In this document: in pieces, positions 12,917 through 25,530 of the stretch
How the letters are laid out: the number at the start of each line of letters is the position of its first letter
Position numbering within the stretch: the stretch's first letter is position 1
NCBI GenBank assembly: GCA_003952965.2
Contig: CM025850.1
Span: 8,234,125 to 8,298,124 of the forward strand
DNA: 64,000 nt
Reading direction: 5' to 3'
From: Morella rubra
Taxonomy: Eukaryota; Streptophyta; Magnoliopsida; Fagales; Myricaceae
The notes under the pieces: model-generated
Told to the model about the DNA's origin: nothing
Seen by the model: the letters and a program-made list of their open reading frames with translations, nothing else
The model's database searches: none
Translations under genes and position numbers: made by a program

Positions 12917-13454
12917 AATGTTTTAGATTCGTGCATTTCACTTTTTTTGGCACTGAGTTCGAGCTTTTCACCGAAGAATATTTTTTGCTCAAGCTTGTTT
13001 ATTTATTTATTGAACTGAGTTCAGATTTGTTCATGAGCTACTTGATTAATTTACCATTTTTATACCGAAGAAATTTTTATGATTAGACTTCTATACATCT
13101 TCGCTAGTTAATATTAATTAGTAATTTGTTAGTCATATTTAAGGTTTTATTATCCAAGTTAACTAGATGGTCTATACCCATCACCTATGAAGACTTAATT
13201 ATCCAATATAAATACACCATGCATGAGATATTTTCTCAAACAGGGTTTGATTTGTTTGTTTGTAAAATAAATTTGGTAATATTTTTTACTCGTTTTTAAA
13301 TATTTGACAAACACTTGAAAAATGAGTTCACAGTATTGAAATAGACTTAATTTAAAATGTTCTCATAATAAATCACATATAATATTATGAAAAATATTAA
13401 ATATGAAATATACGAGCATATATCAATTTATATGAGTTGAGGCTAATTTATTAA

Positions 13455-13700
13455 GGAGATGTTCGGTTTTGTGAAATTTTGAAGATTTACTGTGTTTGGA
13501 TTGATTTCAAAATCGTTTCAAAATATTTTCACAATTACTTTTTTGTCAATTTAATATCTTTTCACCAATTCCAATAATTTTTACAAATTCTAATAATTTT
13601 TAACACACTTTTTATTAATTTTAAGAGAATCTACACTATTTTAAAAAAAATAAACACAAAAAATTGTTTTGAGATCTAAATCAAATATAACCGTATTTTA
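13455..13700 (+). repeat. dispersed AT-rich repeat, family B copy 1
   Basis: It shares a characteristic internal order with 29225-29432 and, inverted, with 47945-48175: a GTTTGG-type start, TTTTTGTCAATTT, repeated CAATTCCAATAATTTTTAC-like blocks, AGAATCTACACTATTTTA and AATAAACACAAAAAAT. It is probably a MITE; the ends are degraded here. Confidence 0.55.
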
Positions 13701-14332
13701 AAAATTTTTAAGTGATGTTAAATTTTATTAATATGTGTATAAAAGTTATTTTTAAAATAATATTAAAAAAAATTCGATTTTAAAATTTTAAAATTCTAAA
13801 TAATTCTAGAATTCAAACGAAAACGAGCTTAAATTTAAATTTAATTTCTTTTAACAAAGAACCGGACCCGAGTCGAGCTTGGATTCTTCAACCCTCGATT
13901 TTTTGGGCCTCTGATCGCAAGAGAAAAAATAATTGCTCTAGCACGCTGCACGTCCACAGAGGTCCTTTTGTTTTAGCTTTTTGGTCCTTTCTTTTTTTCG
14001 TATTTATATTCACAGCAGCGATCGTTTTTACCTCTTTCATCCCCTTCGTCCCTCTCTACCCGACGGCTTCATCCGCACGCACATATGCCATACCCTTCGG
14101 CAACTCATTGCCAGTTGCCACCACCGGTCGCGCAAACTTCCCTTGAGCGGCCTTATTCCGTTTAGCTCACTGGAGCTAGGAGCTGGTTCGCTCAACTTCC
14201 GGGGAGGATAAAACGGTGCTTTCTCTGCGTTTCTTCCATTTTTCCACTAGAGCTGCTTTGTTTCTTCGAGATCGACGATTTTTGCTCTCTCTCACTTTCA
14301 CTCTCTGAGCCGAGCTTCCTCTCCACGTTAAG

Positions 14333-15702
14333 GTAATACCCAATCACAGAGATCATAGTCTATGGGTGGTTAGGTTTTGGTTCTAGCTTTAATTATCCGT
14401 CAGAGTTCTGTCAATTCGTTTTTGTTTCATTTCTTTAATGATTTTAAAATTTTCGGCCCCGTTACTGCAGAACTCGTAAACCCATGATCCTAATTCTTTC
14501 ATTGTAGATACCGCTGTATTATATTCGTATAGTGCGCATTGGCTAGTGTTTAGTTGCTTAGATGCGGTGGTAGAGCAAATTTCCGGAATAAATACAACAG
14601 CCTGAAGATTTCTTGGCTACCATACATGCTTTTCTTTTTACACTTGATGAACCAGTATTTGGTGGTTCTGAAAGAGAAATGTGATTGAACCATTGAATAT
14701 ATAAATTCAACAGAATTACTCTTTTAAGTGTAGACCCAGTAGTCAGTACCCTTATTTTTTTCGACATTTAAGTGCATGCTAGTAGTACACGTTTCAATCT
14801 GGAGGTAATAATTTCTATAAGACTGAGGATCCTTTGTGCCTTGAAGGTATCTTCTGTACCTTCATGGATTTGATGTATTGCGTTTGTTGTTTGCTTTGTT
14901 TAGGTAGTATTGCAAGAGCTGAGCTGTATTTTGATGAAAAGATCCACAAGCCAATAAAATCTTTATTAGGCTATATGGTAGTTGGGATATTTTATTTATA
15001 GTTAAGTTATTATGCGAGTATTTTAAGTGCCACAATATCGCCTACAATTCACATGGAGAAATATTTGGTGTCCGGATAGCTCTAAAGGGCAACTTGTATG
15101 GTTTCCCATTAAGTTAAAAGAGATACATCAAGGATTCATATTGTAGCAATTTTATGAAATATCCTAGAAGAAGTTGATTTTGTTTAAACCTGCAGTCAAA
15201 CTGTGGGATCATTATGTAGTATCCCTCTTTTTTGTCTTTTTCTGGTTAATGAAAGTGCCCATTGTCTTCTGCTGCTATTAACTTATTTGTAGCATGGTCC
15301 TATTAGCACACAATATTAAGTTGGTCCGGCGGGTGCTATAGCCGTATTTTTCAAAATTACCTGGAGTTTACTTTACACCAGAAGGGTTTACAAATGATCT
15401 TCACATCTATTGCATTGCTCTGTTCATAGTTCTCTGTAGTACACCCTCTGCTCTATATCAGGTGTCTTACGCTCTTTTCTTGATGTCACGAAAGGAGTGT
15501 TTGCTTTCAAAAAGCCAAAGCCAATGAGTTTTCATCTTCCCATATTTCTGCTAACTAATTAAGAAAACCAAGAAAGATACTGCTTGAATTAAATATCATT
15601 CAAGAAGCTCCAATTGGAGTGACAGAGTAGATGAAATACATATTTTAGATTAAAGAGAGACAAAGGATCTTTATTTATATGTGTCCATTACTTTTCATGC
15701 AG
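14333..15702 (+). other. 5' UTR intron of the KTI12 gene
   Basis: A leader exon with CT-rich sequence near 14220-14332 ends at TTAAG followed by a consensus GT donor. A matching acceptor (TTTTCATGCAG) lies at 15702, 47 bases before the coding ATG. The interval is AT-rich with no convincing coding potential, consistent with a long leader intron. Inferred from splice motifs only. Confidence 0.55.
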
Positions 15703-15749
15703 TAAATAGGTCTCTTGGGAAGGAGCCCGAGAGTCCAAATTTTTGTTAA

Positions 15750-16658
15750 ATGGCATTGGTTGTTATCTGTGGGCAACCATGCAGTGGTAAGTCCACAGCC
15801 GCCCTCTTCCTTGCTGAAGCTCTCAAAGAATCAGAATCAAAGCAAACAGTCAGGATCATTGATGAAAGTTCCTTTCATCTTGATCGCAATCAGAGCTATG
15901 CCAATATGACTGCTGAGAAGAACTTAAGAGGAGTGCTTAGGTCTGAAGTTGACAGATCAGTGTCGAAAGATAATATAATAATAGTAGATTCTTTGAATAG
16001 CATAAAGGGTTACAGGTATGAGTTGTGGTGTTTGGCTCGTGCTGCAGGAATCAGATACTGTGTGCTGTATTGTGATGTGGAAGAATCCCATTGTAGAAAA
16101 TGGAATGAAGAACGAAGGGAGAAGGGAGAAGCTTCCTATGATGATGTGATATTTGATGATTTGGTCAGAAGGTTTGAGAGACCAGAGAAAAGAAATCGAT
16201 GGGATTCCCCGCTGTTTGAGTTATGGCCGCATAACAATGGAATAGTGAAATCTTCTGCTGCCATTTTAGGTGCTGTTGGGTATTTGACGAAAAAGGTGGA
16301 CTCAAAAACGCATGATGTTAAAGTTTTACAACCGACTATCGCTACACAAAATGTACGGTTTTCAGAGGCCAATTCTCTATATGAATTGGATAGAGCAACT
16401 CAGGAGGTCATGAATGCTGTTGTGGAAGCACAATCCCAGGCACTTGGAGGGCCTATAAACGGGATTTCTCCGGGCCAGGGATTGCCAACTATCAACATTA
16501 CAAGATCAGTTGGGCTGCCAGAGCTCCGTAGGCTGCGGCGAACTTTTATTAAATTGACTGGACAGACGAGTTTAAGTGGGCCACCACCACCGGCTGATGC
16601 AGACAGTGCCAAGAGGATGTTTGTGGACTACCTGAACAGGGAACTAGGAACTGCTTGA
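15750..16658 (+). CDS. DRL1: KTI12 homologue (DRL1/ELO4 type), Elongator-associated P-loop protein
   Basis: 302 residues in one uninterrupted reading frame, the length I remember for Arabidopsis DRL1. KTI12 proteins work with the Elongator complex in wobble-uridine modification of tRNA. Walker A GQPCSGKST is at residues 8-16. IIDESSFHLDR and IIIVDSLNSIKGYRYELWC follow, with CVLYCDVEESHC, RRFERPEKRNRWDSPLFEL, and the C-terminal ANSLYELDRATQEV and LPELRRLRRTFIKLTG blocks. The basic amphipathic RRLRRTFIKL segment corresponds to the calmodulin-binding region described for plant members. The start is supported by the family N-terminus MALVVICGQPCSGK. It lies upstream of the QUA2-like gene on the same strand; from memory these two are also neighbours in Arabidopsis. 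Confidence 0.96.
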   Translation: MALVVICGQPCSGKSTAALFLAEALKESESKQTVRIIDESSFHLDRNQSYANMTAEKNLRGVLRSEVDRSVSKDNIIIVDSLNSIKGYRYELWCLARAAGIRYCVLYCDVEESHCRKWNEERREKGEASYDDVIFDDLVRRFERPEKRNRWDSPLFELWPHNNGIVKSSAAILGAVGYLTKKVDSKTHDVKVLQPTIATQNVRFSEANSLYELDRATQEVMNAVVEAQSQALGGPINGISPGQGLPTINITRSVGLPELRRLRRTFIKLTGQTSLSGPPPPADADSAKRMFVDYLNRELGTA

Positions 16659-18815
16659 AGGAGTGTATTATGGGAAGGAGAGGTCTTCGGACCAAATTGA
16701 TTGTTGATAGGGGAACAGACAAGAAGAAAAGACAGAAATAAGTTATTTTTGCACTTTCCATTCTAGTTTATGTCAGATTTGGAGTTCTTCTGCTTACAAA
16801 GTGACAGACACATACGTACTATGTATCGATGCTTTCATTTTGAATTGTATCAAGTTATTTTGTTACGAATATAGAAGAAGGAAAAGAAGAAAAAAGAACT
16901 TTAGGACCACCATGCTATCATTAGTTTTGTTACAAATCAAAGTGTTTGTTTGTGGGACCACCATGCTGTCATTGTTCATTAGTCTAATTGGGAAATCTCT
17001 CTCTCTCTCTCTCTCTCTCTCAGAACTTTCCAACTCTTACGTATTCATCGGCTGGATGGTACGGATAACGTGGAACATACCTTTGCTTGCGAGTCACAGT
17101 TCTCACAGAAAGTGGTAGGTTGGTTTTGATCGCAATTGAAATTACACTCCCATTATTCTCTCCCCCAAATGAAAGAAGAAAGTTAACATGAAAAACAAAA
17201 AAAAAGTTTTTGAATTGGGGGCTTGTCAAGTGTCGTCACAAAATCAGCTGCCACTTTCGCAGGCGATTGGGGAGTTGGAATATTCTTTTTTGGTTTTTAA
17301 ACGGCAAAAATGTGGGGTAAGAAAAGAACAGAGGAGGAGCGAGCCACCAAACAGCAACGTGACTCGCCGAGTGGGCAGCAAGCAGAATAATTGGACGGCT
17401 GAACACCACTGTGATGGGACGCCCTGAAAGGCAACCCCATTTGGCACCATCACTAAAGTGTAAAGCGGTTCTCCGCTGATCGAGAACGCACGGTCTATCT
17501 ATTAGCTTCTTATTCATTCCTACGTACCAAAACTCTTTATACTTAACGGGGCCTAAACTTCACTTTCCAATGGCGAATCCCAACCCTCCCTTTCGCCCCG
17601 TTTTCGATTTTCTCGGTCACGATGTGGATGCGTGTCTCTCTTTCCGTATTCGGTCCCCGTCACGGTAGCACTACCACATCGGATTACGTACAGCTAACTG
17701 TTTTTAAATTCCAAAAGCCAGAGTCCCTATAAACACAAAATAATCAACGGTTATTGCCAAATAATTTATTTAAATAATTTTCGCTGTTCGTTTTTGTCTA
17801 AATCTGCGGGCCTCTGGATCTGATTTTCCGATCACGTATAAATGCTATTCAGAAAATGACCAACACATATACGCCCTCGAGAATTATAATCCGGTAAACT
17901 TGGACTCGCCCGCCCAAAAGTAGTTCTCTCTTTCTCGCACTTTCTGCGATTGGCTCTGAATCTCTCAGTCTTCATCCTCCAACCAACGGAAAACTGGTAC
18001 GCCCTCAAAACTCCGATTCACAATTTCGTTCAGTCTGCCCTCACTCATTTCTTATCGACGTCCATTGGTAGCTGTGTTTAAATTTGGGTGCATAGTGATT
18101 TCTTGTTGGTTTTGTTGGATCTGAGTTACATTTCTCTCTTTTTCGAGATCTGCTTTTTGCTCACTGGATTATATGGAAAATTGATGTACTGTCGTTGTTT
18201 TCTTTTTCTTGTTTAATGCTAAAGAAACGTGGAAAATGGATTGGAAAATTTGGTATCGAATGGATTAATGTTATCTATCTGCTATGAGTTTCAGTTAGTT
18301 TTTTCCCCAATCAAACTGCACAATGAGTGACCCTTTATTGGACTTCTTTGCAGGTTGATCTGGTGGAGTGAGAGGACCTGTTTTTGAATTGACATTTGTC
18401 AGGCGCGACCAAGTGGTTTATACAGTTTGTTCTGAATCTCGGCATGATTTGGAATTCTAATTCTTCTAGACTTTTGCAGCCTTGAGCCGATCCATGACCG
18501 AGTGCTGAAACTTGGGCCACTAGTGATCTGAATTTTGTATTTCCCATTTGTCTGTGGTGTATATGAGAGTTTGCAGTATGTATCTTAGAATTACATGAGT
18601 CTGATAGTAAAATAAGTGACAACAGATGCCCATGTTATTTGGGAAATGTGAAGATTCAATGCTTGTAGTAATAGTCCAGATTCATGGTCATGTATACTGA
18701 GGCTTTTATGTTATGATAGGTGGTTTTTGCTGTTTTTTGAGATATAGGTTTGAGGAGTTGGTTATTTAGTGGGTGTTGTTAACTCAATTGTTTAAGGGGG
18801 TTGCACAATCTGGAC
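16659..18815. other. KTI12 3' flank and QUA2-like promoter/leader
   Basis: No separate gene is supported. A (CT)n microsatellite occupies about 16996-17021. The sequence GGACCACCATGCT occurs twice (about 16903 and 16957). A leader intron of the downstream gene can be drawn from 17997 (CTG|GT) to 18353 (TTTGCAG). The remaining sequence before the ATG at 18816 would be 5' UTR and carries several upstream ATGs. Confidence 0.5.
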
Positions 18816-21800
18816 ATGAGAAGCGCTTGGTTCAATAAACTCTCTGTTATTTTCGGCCCCAAACCGCCGCTCAGCTGGTTACTCTTGTGCCTCATTAGCT
18901 TGCTCGCTCTAATTGCAGTTTTAGGATCGTCATCTTCAAATGCATTTGATGCGGTAACTCCCACTCCAGTACCAGACATTTATTTAAACTATAGAAGGCT
19001 AAAGGAGCAAGCAGCAGTTGAGTATTTGGAGCTGAAGTCTCTCTCACTTGGACCTACCCGGCAAAGAGAGCTTGACCTTTGTAGCAAAGAAATAGAAAAT
19101 TATGTGCCTTGTTACAATGTTTCGGCAAGTTTGTTAGCTGGGTTTAAGGATGGGGAGGAGTTTGATCGGCATTGTGAAGTTTTGAGGGAACGAAACAACT
19201 GTTTGGTTCGCCCACCAAAAGACTATAAGATCCCCCTGAGGTGGCCTGCTGGTCGGGATGTGATATGGAGCGGAAATGTGAAGATAACCAAAGACCAATT
19301 TCTTTCTTCTGGAAGCATGACCAAAAGGTACTTCTTAGTTCAAGTTAGCTGCCTTTAGATGCAAAATTACCTCTTAACTACATAAAGGATTGGATTCTTT
19401 ATAATGCACTACCGTTTGACAGTAATTATTTCTTTGGGGTTTCCTTTACTAGGCTTTGCAGCATTAATGTTTTGATTGTAAGGATTGTGTACACATGTTG
19501 CAATTTTTCATGATAGGTTGATGTTACTGGAAGAGAACCAAATTGCTTTTCACTCGGAGGACGGGTTGATCTTTGATGGTGTTAAAGACTATTCTCGCCA
19601 AATTGCGGAGATGATAGGGTTAGGAAGTGACGCTGATTTTCTTCAAGCTGGTGTAAGTTCTGTTTTAATTCTTCTCTCTCTCTCTACTTTACAACATGGT
19701 ACAGATACAGTTTCTAGTTTCTAATGTTTGGGCACCATTGAGATTTAAAAATCTCGTGTTTTTTAATGCAGTTCTATAACTTCTAGCCGAAGTATAAGTA
19801 GCATATGTTCAGCTTTGTGTGGCGACTCTTTTTCTCCTTTCTGATAAAGAGCGGCAACAGTTACAATTTATATTTTCACATATATATGTTAATTACAGGT
19901 GCATAATGTACTAGATATTGGTTGCGGATTCGGTAGCTTTGGAGCTCATTTGGTGTCATTGAAGTTAATGGCTGTTTGTATTGCGGCTTACGAGGCAACT
20001 GGCAGCCAAGTCCAATTAGCCCTTGAGAGAGGTCTTCCAGCAATTATTGGAAGCTTCATTTCGAGACAGCTTCCATATCCATCATTGTCATTTGACATGG
20101 TCCATTGTGCTCAGTGCGGTATTGTTTGGGACAATAAAGGTACTTCTAGAGTTAAATGAGGCACGGTTTCATTCCCTTATAAATTATTCACTTCGTTTGT
20201 TTTTTGGAGAACTTGTTGCTGATCAATTTATGGAGTCCGGGTTTAATTGCTTATAATTGATTCTCCATCATTTGAATGCATTAACCAATATATGTACTTC
20301 TTGCGTGAAGTAATAAGGCTCTATAGCGGGATCAGCTATTGGTTAGTTTCTACTGCTGTTGACTTTTTGCCCTTCTTTAAGTTCTTCTTTTGTTGTAGTG
20401 TTTTCTAACAATGTAAAATGCAATGATAAAATATTTTCCCATTTTCGAATAACATTCACTGCTAAATATGGTTCAAAATGAGAAGAGTTCATTTCTGAGT
20501 CATAGGGTGAAGCTTTCATAGTTTTTCCCTTTTTCTTTTCTCTTTTGCAGCCAGACTAATAGAACATTTAGGAAGGTTCTTGTGTGCCATTGAAGTTAGC
20601 ATGTCCTCACCATAAATAGAGATGCAATTCATTTTGTGTGTATAAGAGGTCTGGATATAACAAGTGTTTCTGTTAGACTCAAACAAAATGGTTATAACAA
20701 GTACAAAGCATCAGTAGCATTGAGCTGTTCTAGGTGATAACAAACTATTAACTTTTCTATTATGTCAGCAGTGGTGTAGTGAATCAACGATTTTCTTGGA
20801 AAACAGTGCCCATTAAGAGGAACTTATAAGGAGAAATTATATTAGAATAGGCAGAAATGCAGTGAGGTGGAACGATTGATGGTTCATGGAGAATTGGTGG
20901 TACTTGGTCACATTTTTTTGAAACAAGGAAGCTTGAGCTGGTATCTCAGTTTCCTTTCATGAAGAATTAGCAAGATGAACGCTCAATAAGTTTGAGCATA
21001 TGGTAAATGAAGAAGAAATTTTCATGATGCTGCTGAAGTTACAACCAGTACACTGGTGAGAATGCATGGATTTTCTCTTGGCCAATAACTCGTGGAATCA
21101 GTACAACAGATCACTTTGATTTTTCAGCTTAAAAACAGGGAAGCATCAAAGAGAAGTATTTATGCAGGAATTGGAATTTCTAAGACAAACACACTGCAGA
21201 TCATTGTGAATTTAAGCTTTTGGTTTTTCAAAAGATTAGGTAGAAAAAAAAAGTTTTATCTCTGTCTTCTTTTGAGTTCTTGTTTGCTTGTTGGAAGGAT
21301 GTTGATAAGGTTTCTGGCATTCCAGGACAGAGTTTGAGTTTTATGGAGACCCTGACCTTTTGCTTTTTGTGCTAGAGACCTGACCTCACTGCTGAAACCA
21401 TTTTGATCTGGAAGCAGCCCTTTTTTACCTTGGTGAATGGCACGTTTTGGGATCAATTTAATTTCCACATAATCTTATTTGTCTTTTGGTTAAATCTGAA
21501 ATAATATTATATACTTTATGGTTCAAGATTGTGTAAAATAATTTGCAATGGACTTGGAATCAAATAATATCTCCTCTGCCAGGGTAGAGGGTAAAGTCAT
21601 GGTTTTGATCTGATACTGAAGCATGAGATCTGTTACCTGCAAACATAGATGCACGCCCACAAAATAATTTAATTACTCGTATGTAGCTTCTAAATTTCTT
21701 TTCTGAATTTTTAATCTATGTATGATATAATGAACCTGTCTCAATCAAATGGTCCTGGCAGTTGAAGTGGAGACTTGAAGTAAGGAATCCAGAAAGTACG

Positions 21801-24800
21801 TACTTTTTCACTTCTTCTCCTCTCTTTCTCTGTGATGCATTTGGCATCTTTTACACCTTTACCTTGCTGCCATGAACACTACTACCTTTGCAACCAACAG
21901 AAGAACCACCATGACTTAAGTAGATGCCGCCATTGACACCATCTTAATCTCGCTGCCAGCTGCCTCACAGCAACAGTATTTATGGGCGTGATTATGCATG
22001 AAGATCTGTTTAGCCATGCATCGGTAATAGAGTTTTTTAGACCATATGGGCTTGCATGAGGCAATGAATAGTTGAAATCTATGTTGTATGGAGTGATAGC
22101 CTAAATGCCGAGGCCTAGACTATTTAAAATAGCATGCACAGGAATGAAATGTGAGCCTGTGAAGGCTATTATGCAGTTCCAATTTTTCATTTACTTTTCT
22201 TTGTGATTTTTGTTTGGTAGACTTTGTGGGATCACATGACATTTGCTGCTGTAAATGGCATGCATTTATTGTCTAACGATGACCCCATTGAACAGATGGG
22301 ATGTTTCTTATAGAAGTCGACCGTGTACTCAAGCCTGGAGGTTACTTTGTATTAACCTCACCCACAGGCAAGCTACATGGAAGTTCAGTCAGTACAAAGA
22401 AGAGGAACATGTTAACACCAATGGAAGAGTTGACCCAGGGAATCTGTTGGAGTCTTCTAGCACAGCAAGATGAAACTTTCATCTGGCAGAAAACTGTGGA
22501 TATTGGTTGTTATGCATCTCGGTAAGGACATGATCAGTAGTTTTACATTTAAGCAGTATTTGTCTTTTTTGGGACGAGGTTTTGATACTTGAGTAGTTTC
22601 AGAGTTGGCTTTGAGATTTCCTTGCTCTGTTGAATTAGTTGTATTTTGGAGCTGCCATATTTTTAATATTTAACTTTCAGCTTTGTTAATGAAGTTCAAT
22701 TAATACTTCCCTTTGTTCCTCTCTGTAGCAAGCAGGGTAATGTACCACTTTGTAAAGAAGAGGATGATGCGCTACCATATTATCAGCCCCTTGTATCTTG
22801 TATAAGTGGGACCTCTAGTAAACGCTGGATTCCTGTCCAGAACAAATCCTCCAATTCCCAATTGAGCCCAACTGAGCTTGAAGTTCATGGAAAGTATTGT
22901 TTGATGATGATATGATCTTTATTCTTGTCATTACTTGTTTGCTGCTCCAGTTGTCTAGCGTCAGTCGATTCCTAGCCAATTTTGATAATGACGTGCCAGT
23001 TTATTGATCCACTTGTATCTTTGCAGGAGTTCAGCCTGAAGATTTCTTTGATGACTTACAGTTTTGGCGATTAGCTCTGAAAAACTATTGGTCTTTGCTT
23101 ACACCCTTAATTTTCTCAGACCATCCAAAGAGGCCTGGTGATGAGGACCCATTACCCCCATTTAACATGATACGAAATGTGATGGACATGAATGCTCATT
23201 ATGGGGGTTTAAATGTTGCATTCTTAGAGGAGCAAAAATCAGTATGGGTTATGAATGTTGTACCCGTCAGATCTCTTAATACACTTCCTCTTATCCTTGA
23301 TCAAGACTTTGCTGGTGTCTTGCATGACTGGTAAGTCGTTTATTTCAGTTTCTTTATTTTTTTGAAACTGGTATTAAAAGCATTGTTTGGTTTAATTGAT
23401 CTGGTTGCTGCCCTATCACAATACGATGCGAAATCAAGAAATAACTTGTGGATTTTCAATTGTATTTCAGTTGTTCATGTCCTATTTTTTTAATGTAAAA
23501 ATGATATTGATGTCACCAAAAAATATATACATTTGGATTTTGCATTGGTTTCTTTCATATCATTCTAATATTGTTGGTATAATATCATGCTTATATTTTC
23601 AATAATGTTAACACCGTCCTTCCCTTTATGGGTTGGGGGAGACTCTCCCCACCTTACTGTCGATGGAGAGGTCCTCCTCCACCCTGTCCTTCGTTTAGGT
23701 GGGGTGGGAAGGGGCAAGCTCCCTCGGATCCCTCCTAACCTTAGGGACTGACTTTGGGGGGCTTGGAAGCAACCTCCCCTCGTTTCTTCTCTTTTAATAT
23801 TTTTTGTTGGTTTTTGGCTTTTTCCCTTTATTTTTTCATTATTATTCTTTTATTTTGAATTCTTTTTTGTGTCATGTGGTAAACACATGACCTTCCACGA
23901 GGTACGAGCTCCACGTCTTTCAATTTCTGATCAAGGAGCTGACAGAAAAATAGGGAGAGATTTCAACTTTTAGGATTAGTGAAACTCGACTCTTGTTTAC
24001 CAAAATTAAAAAATGGGGTCCTCAAACCAAATTGTGAAAAGCACAGGGTTGTTATCAGATTAAAACCTGTATGATATAGAATATTTGATATGGATTATAC
24101 TACTTTAATCTTCATTCTGTCCTTTTTTCCTAAGTAGAACTAAAGTTGAATTTGAATCTTTATGATGTCAAGGAACGTTCTTACTAAAACTTTAAACATG
24201 TAAGACGTTGTTCTGTTTGATTTGTGATAATAGCCTTTGACTCAGGTTAGGTCATCATAGGAGGTAAATTAAAAAGCAAGGGAAAAGAAACAACTCCCAA
24301 GTCTTCTGTGGTTCACTTCTTGAGATTACCATACTCGATTTCTGACATAGCATTTCCTATTTTATTTCACTTTTGCAGACAGAAGAAGTTTTAGCCATAG
24401 TATCCATATAACTCAGTTATATGGTACATGATGATCATGAACTTTACTACTGAAAAAGGGATTGTTTCCATTTCTGGGGTCTACAAATTATTATTATGTT
24501 TTTCTTCATAAATTGTCAATAACACTACATTTGGAAGTTAAGTCACTGCAATATAAGTTGGTGTGCGGCAACTAGATCTTTCATTGTGATATCTCTACTG
24601 GTGCACAGGTGCGAACCTTTCCCCACATACCCCAGGACATATGATATGCTTCATGCAAATGGACTTCTTTCACATCTCAGTTCAGAGAGGTGCAGTGCAA
24701 AGGACTTATTCTTGGAGATGGACCGGATGTTGCGACCTGAGGTATACCTACTCTAACACTGTTCTTTATTGCTTATGCGAGTGTGAAGTGGGAACTGATT

Positions 24801-25530
24801 GCTTTCACACTCAAATTGGAAGATTGCCTGTGAAACCTTTACTTGTCTTATACTTTTATAGGACAAGATACATATTTAGGGGACATTAGTTAAACCATTT
24901 TTCCACCCTCTCTCTTTTTCCCGTCTCACCTTTTTGAGGCCATGAGTTTAAAGCCCTTTTCCACTCCTATCTCACCTTTTCTAGCCCATGAGTTAAGCCC
25001 CTTTTCCACCCTCTCTTTTTCCTATCTCACGTTTTCGAGGCCAGAAAATTGGATGCAATACAAATCAATTAACCTTTTTTCTAATTTAAATATAATAGTG
25101 CTTGTGGAATCTGTCCTTGTCTTATAATCCTTTGATAAAGGTACAAAAGCAAAAGTTGAGCTGTACCCAGGAAACATGCCTTCATAGTTTGAGTAATCTT
25201 GTTGAATGCCAAAATTCTTTCTTTTGGGGGTTTTCAATGGGCAAGTCCACTTAAATTTGATGTACCCTCCAGATAAGCTTGTCAAATGTTTCTGATGCAA
25301 TAGTGGCTAGGTGCTTGGATGTCAGACTGCTATATGATGGAGTTAACAATGTGGTATGTGAAATTATGATTGGTTGCCAGGGATGGGTGATTTTTTCTGA
25401 TAAAGTGGGAGCTATAGAGATGGCACGGACACTTGCTACACAAGTGCGATGGGAAGCAAGGGTGATTGACCTTCAGAATGGCAGTGACCAGCGGCTGCTT
25501 GTTTGCCAGAAACCATTCATCAAGAAATGA
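18816..25530 (+). CDS. QUL1-like: QUASIMODO2-like putative pectin methyltransferase (DUF248)
   Basis: Type II Golgi membrane protein with an SAM-dependent methyltransferase domain, thought to act in homogalacturonan synthesis. Eight exons: 18816-19327, 19517-19652, 19899-20139, 22296-22521, 22729-22889, 23027-23330, 24609-24741 and 25381-25530. They give 620 residues; family members are about 600. A short cytosolic N-terminus (MRSAWFNK) precedes a membrane span ([19 protein letters not shown]). The DUF248 hallmarks [49 protein letters not shown] (SAM site), [21 protein letters not shown] and [11 protein letters not shown] follow in order. The start at 18816 matches the family MRSxW N-terminus. 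Phases agree throughout, but the exon 5 donor reads GA instead of GT (22890-22891). Intron 3 is about 2.16 kb and featureless. Resembles Arabidopsis QUL1/QUL2. Confidence 0.95.
22890..22891 (+). other. non-canonical (GA) splice donor of QUA2-like intron 5
   Basis: Family alignment from memory (EVHG|VQPED) and phase both place the exon end after 22889, and the acceptor TTTGCAG ends at 23026. The donor context reads CATG|GAAAGTATTG, which would be a good plant donor (GTAAGT) if the second intron base were T. Using the next GT, five bases on, shifts the frame. Confidence 0.75.
24896..25045 (+). repeat. imperfect tandem repeat (about 3 copies) in QUA2-like intron 7
   Basis: Units of roughly 45-60 bases recur, each running CTTTTTCCACCCTCTCT-like, CTATCTCACCTTTT, then AGGCCATGAGTT. 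It is pyrimidine-rich and intronic, with no known function. Confidence 0.6.

Larger units (their letters stand above)
12449..13980. other. 3' flank of CobW-type gene and AT-rich spacer with MITEs
   Basis: Non-coding. It contains the probable 3' UTR, a MITE at 12726-12916 and a second dispersed repeat at about 13455-13700 (listed separately). The rest is AT-rich sequence without recognisable genes. Confidence 0.55.

Noticed and set aside
20140..22295. Long QUA2-like intron 3 as a possible host for a nested gene
   Set aside because: No coding frame with splice support, and no transposon ends recognised.
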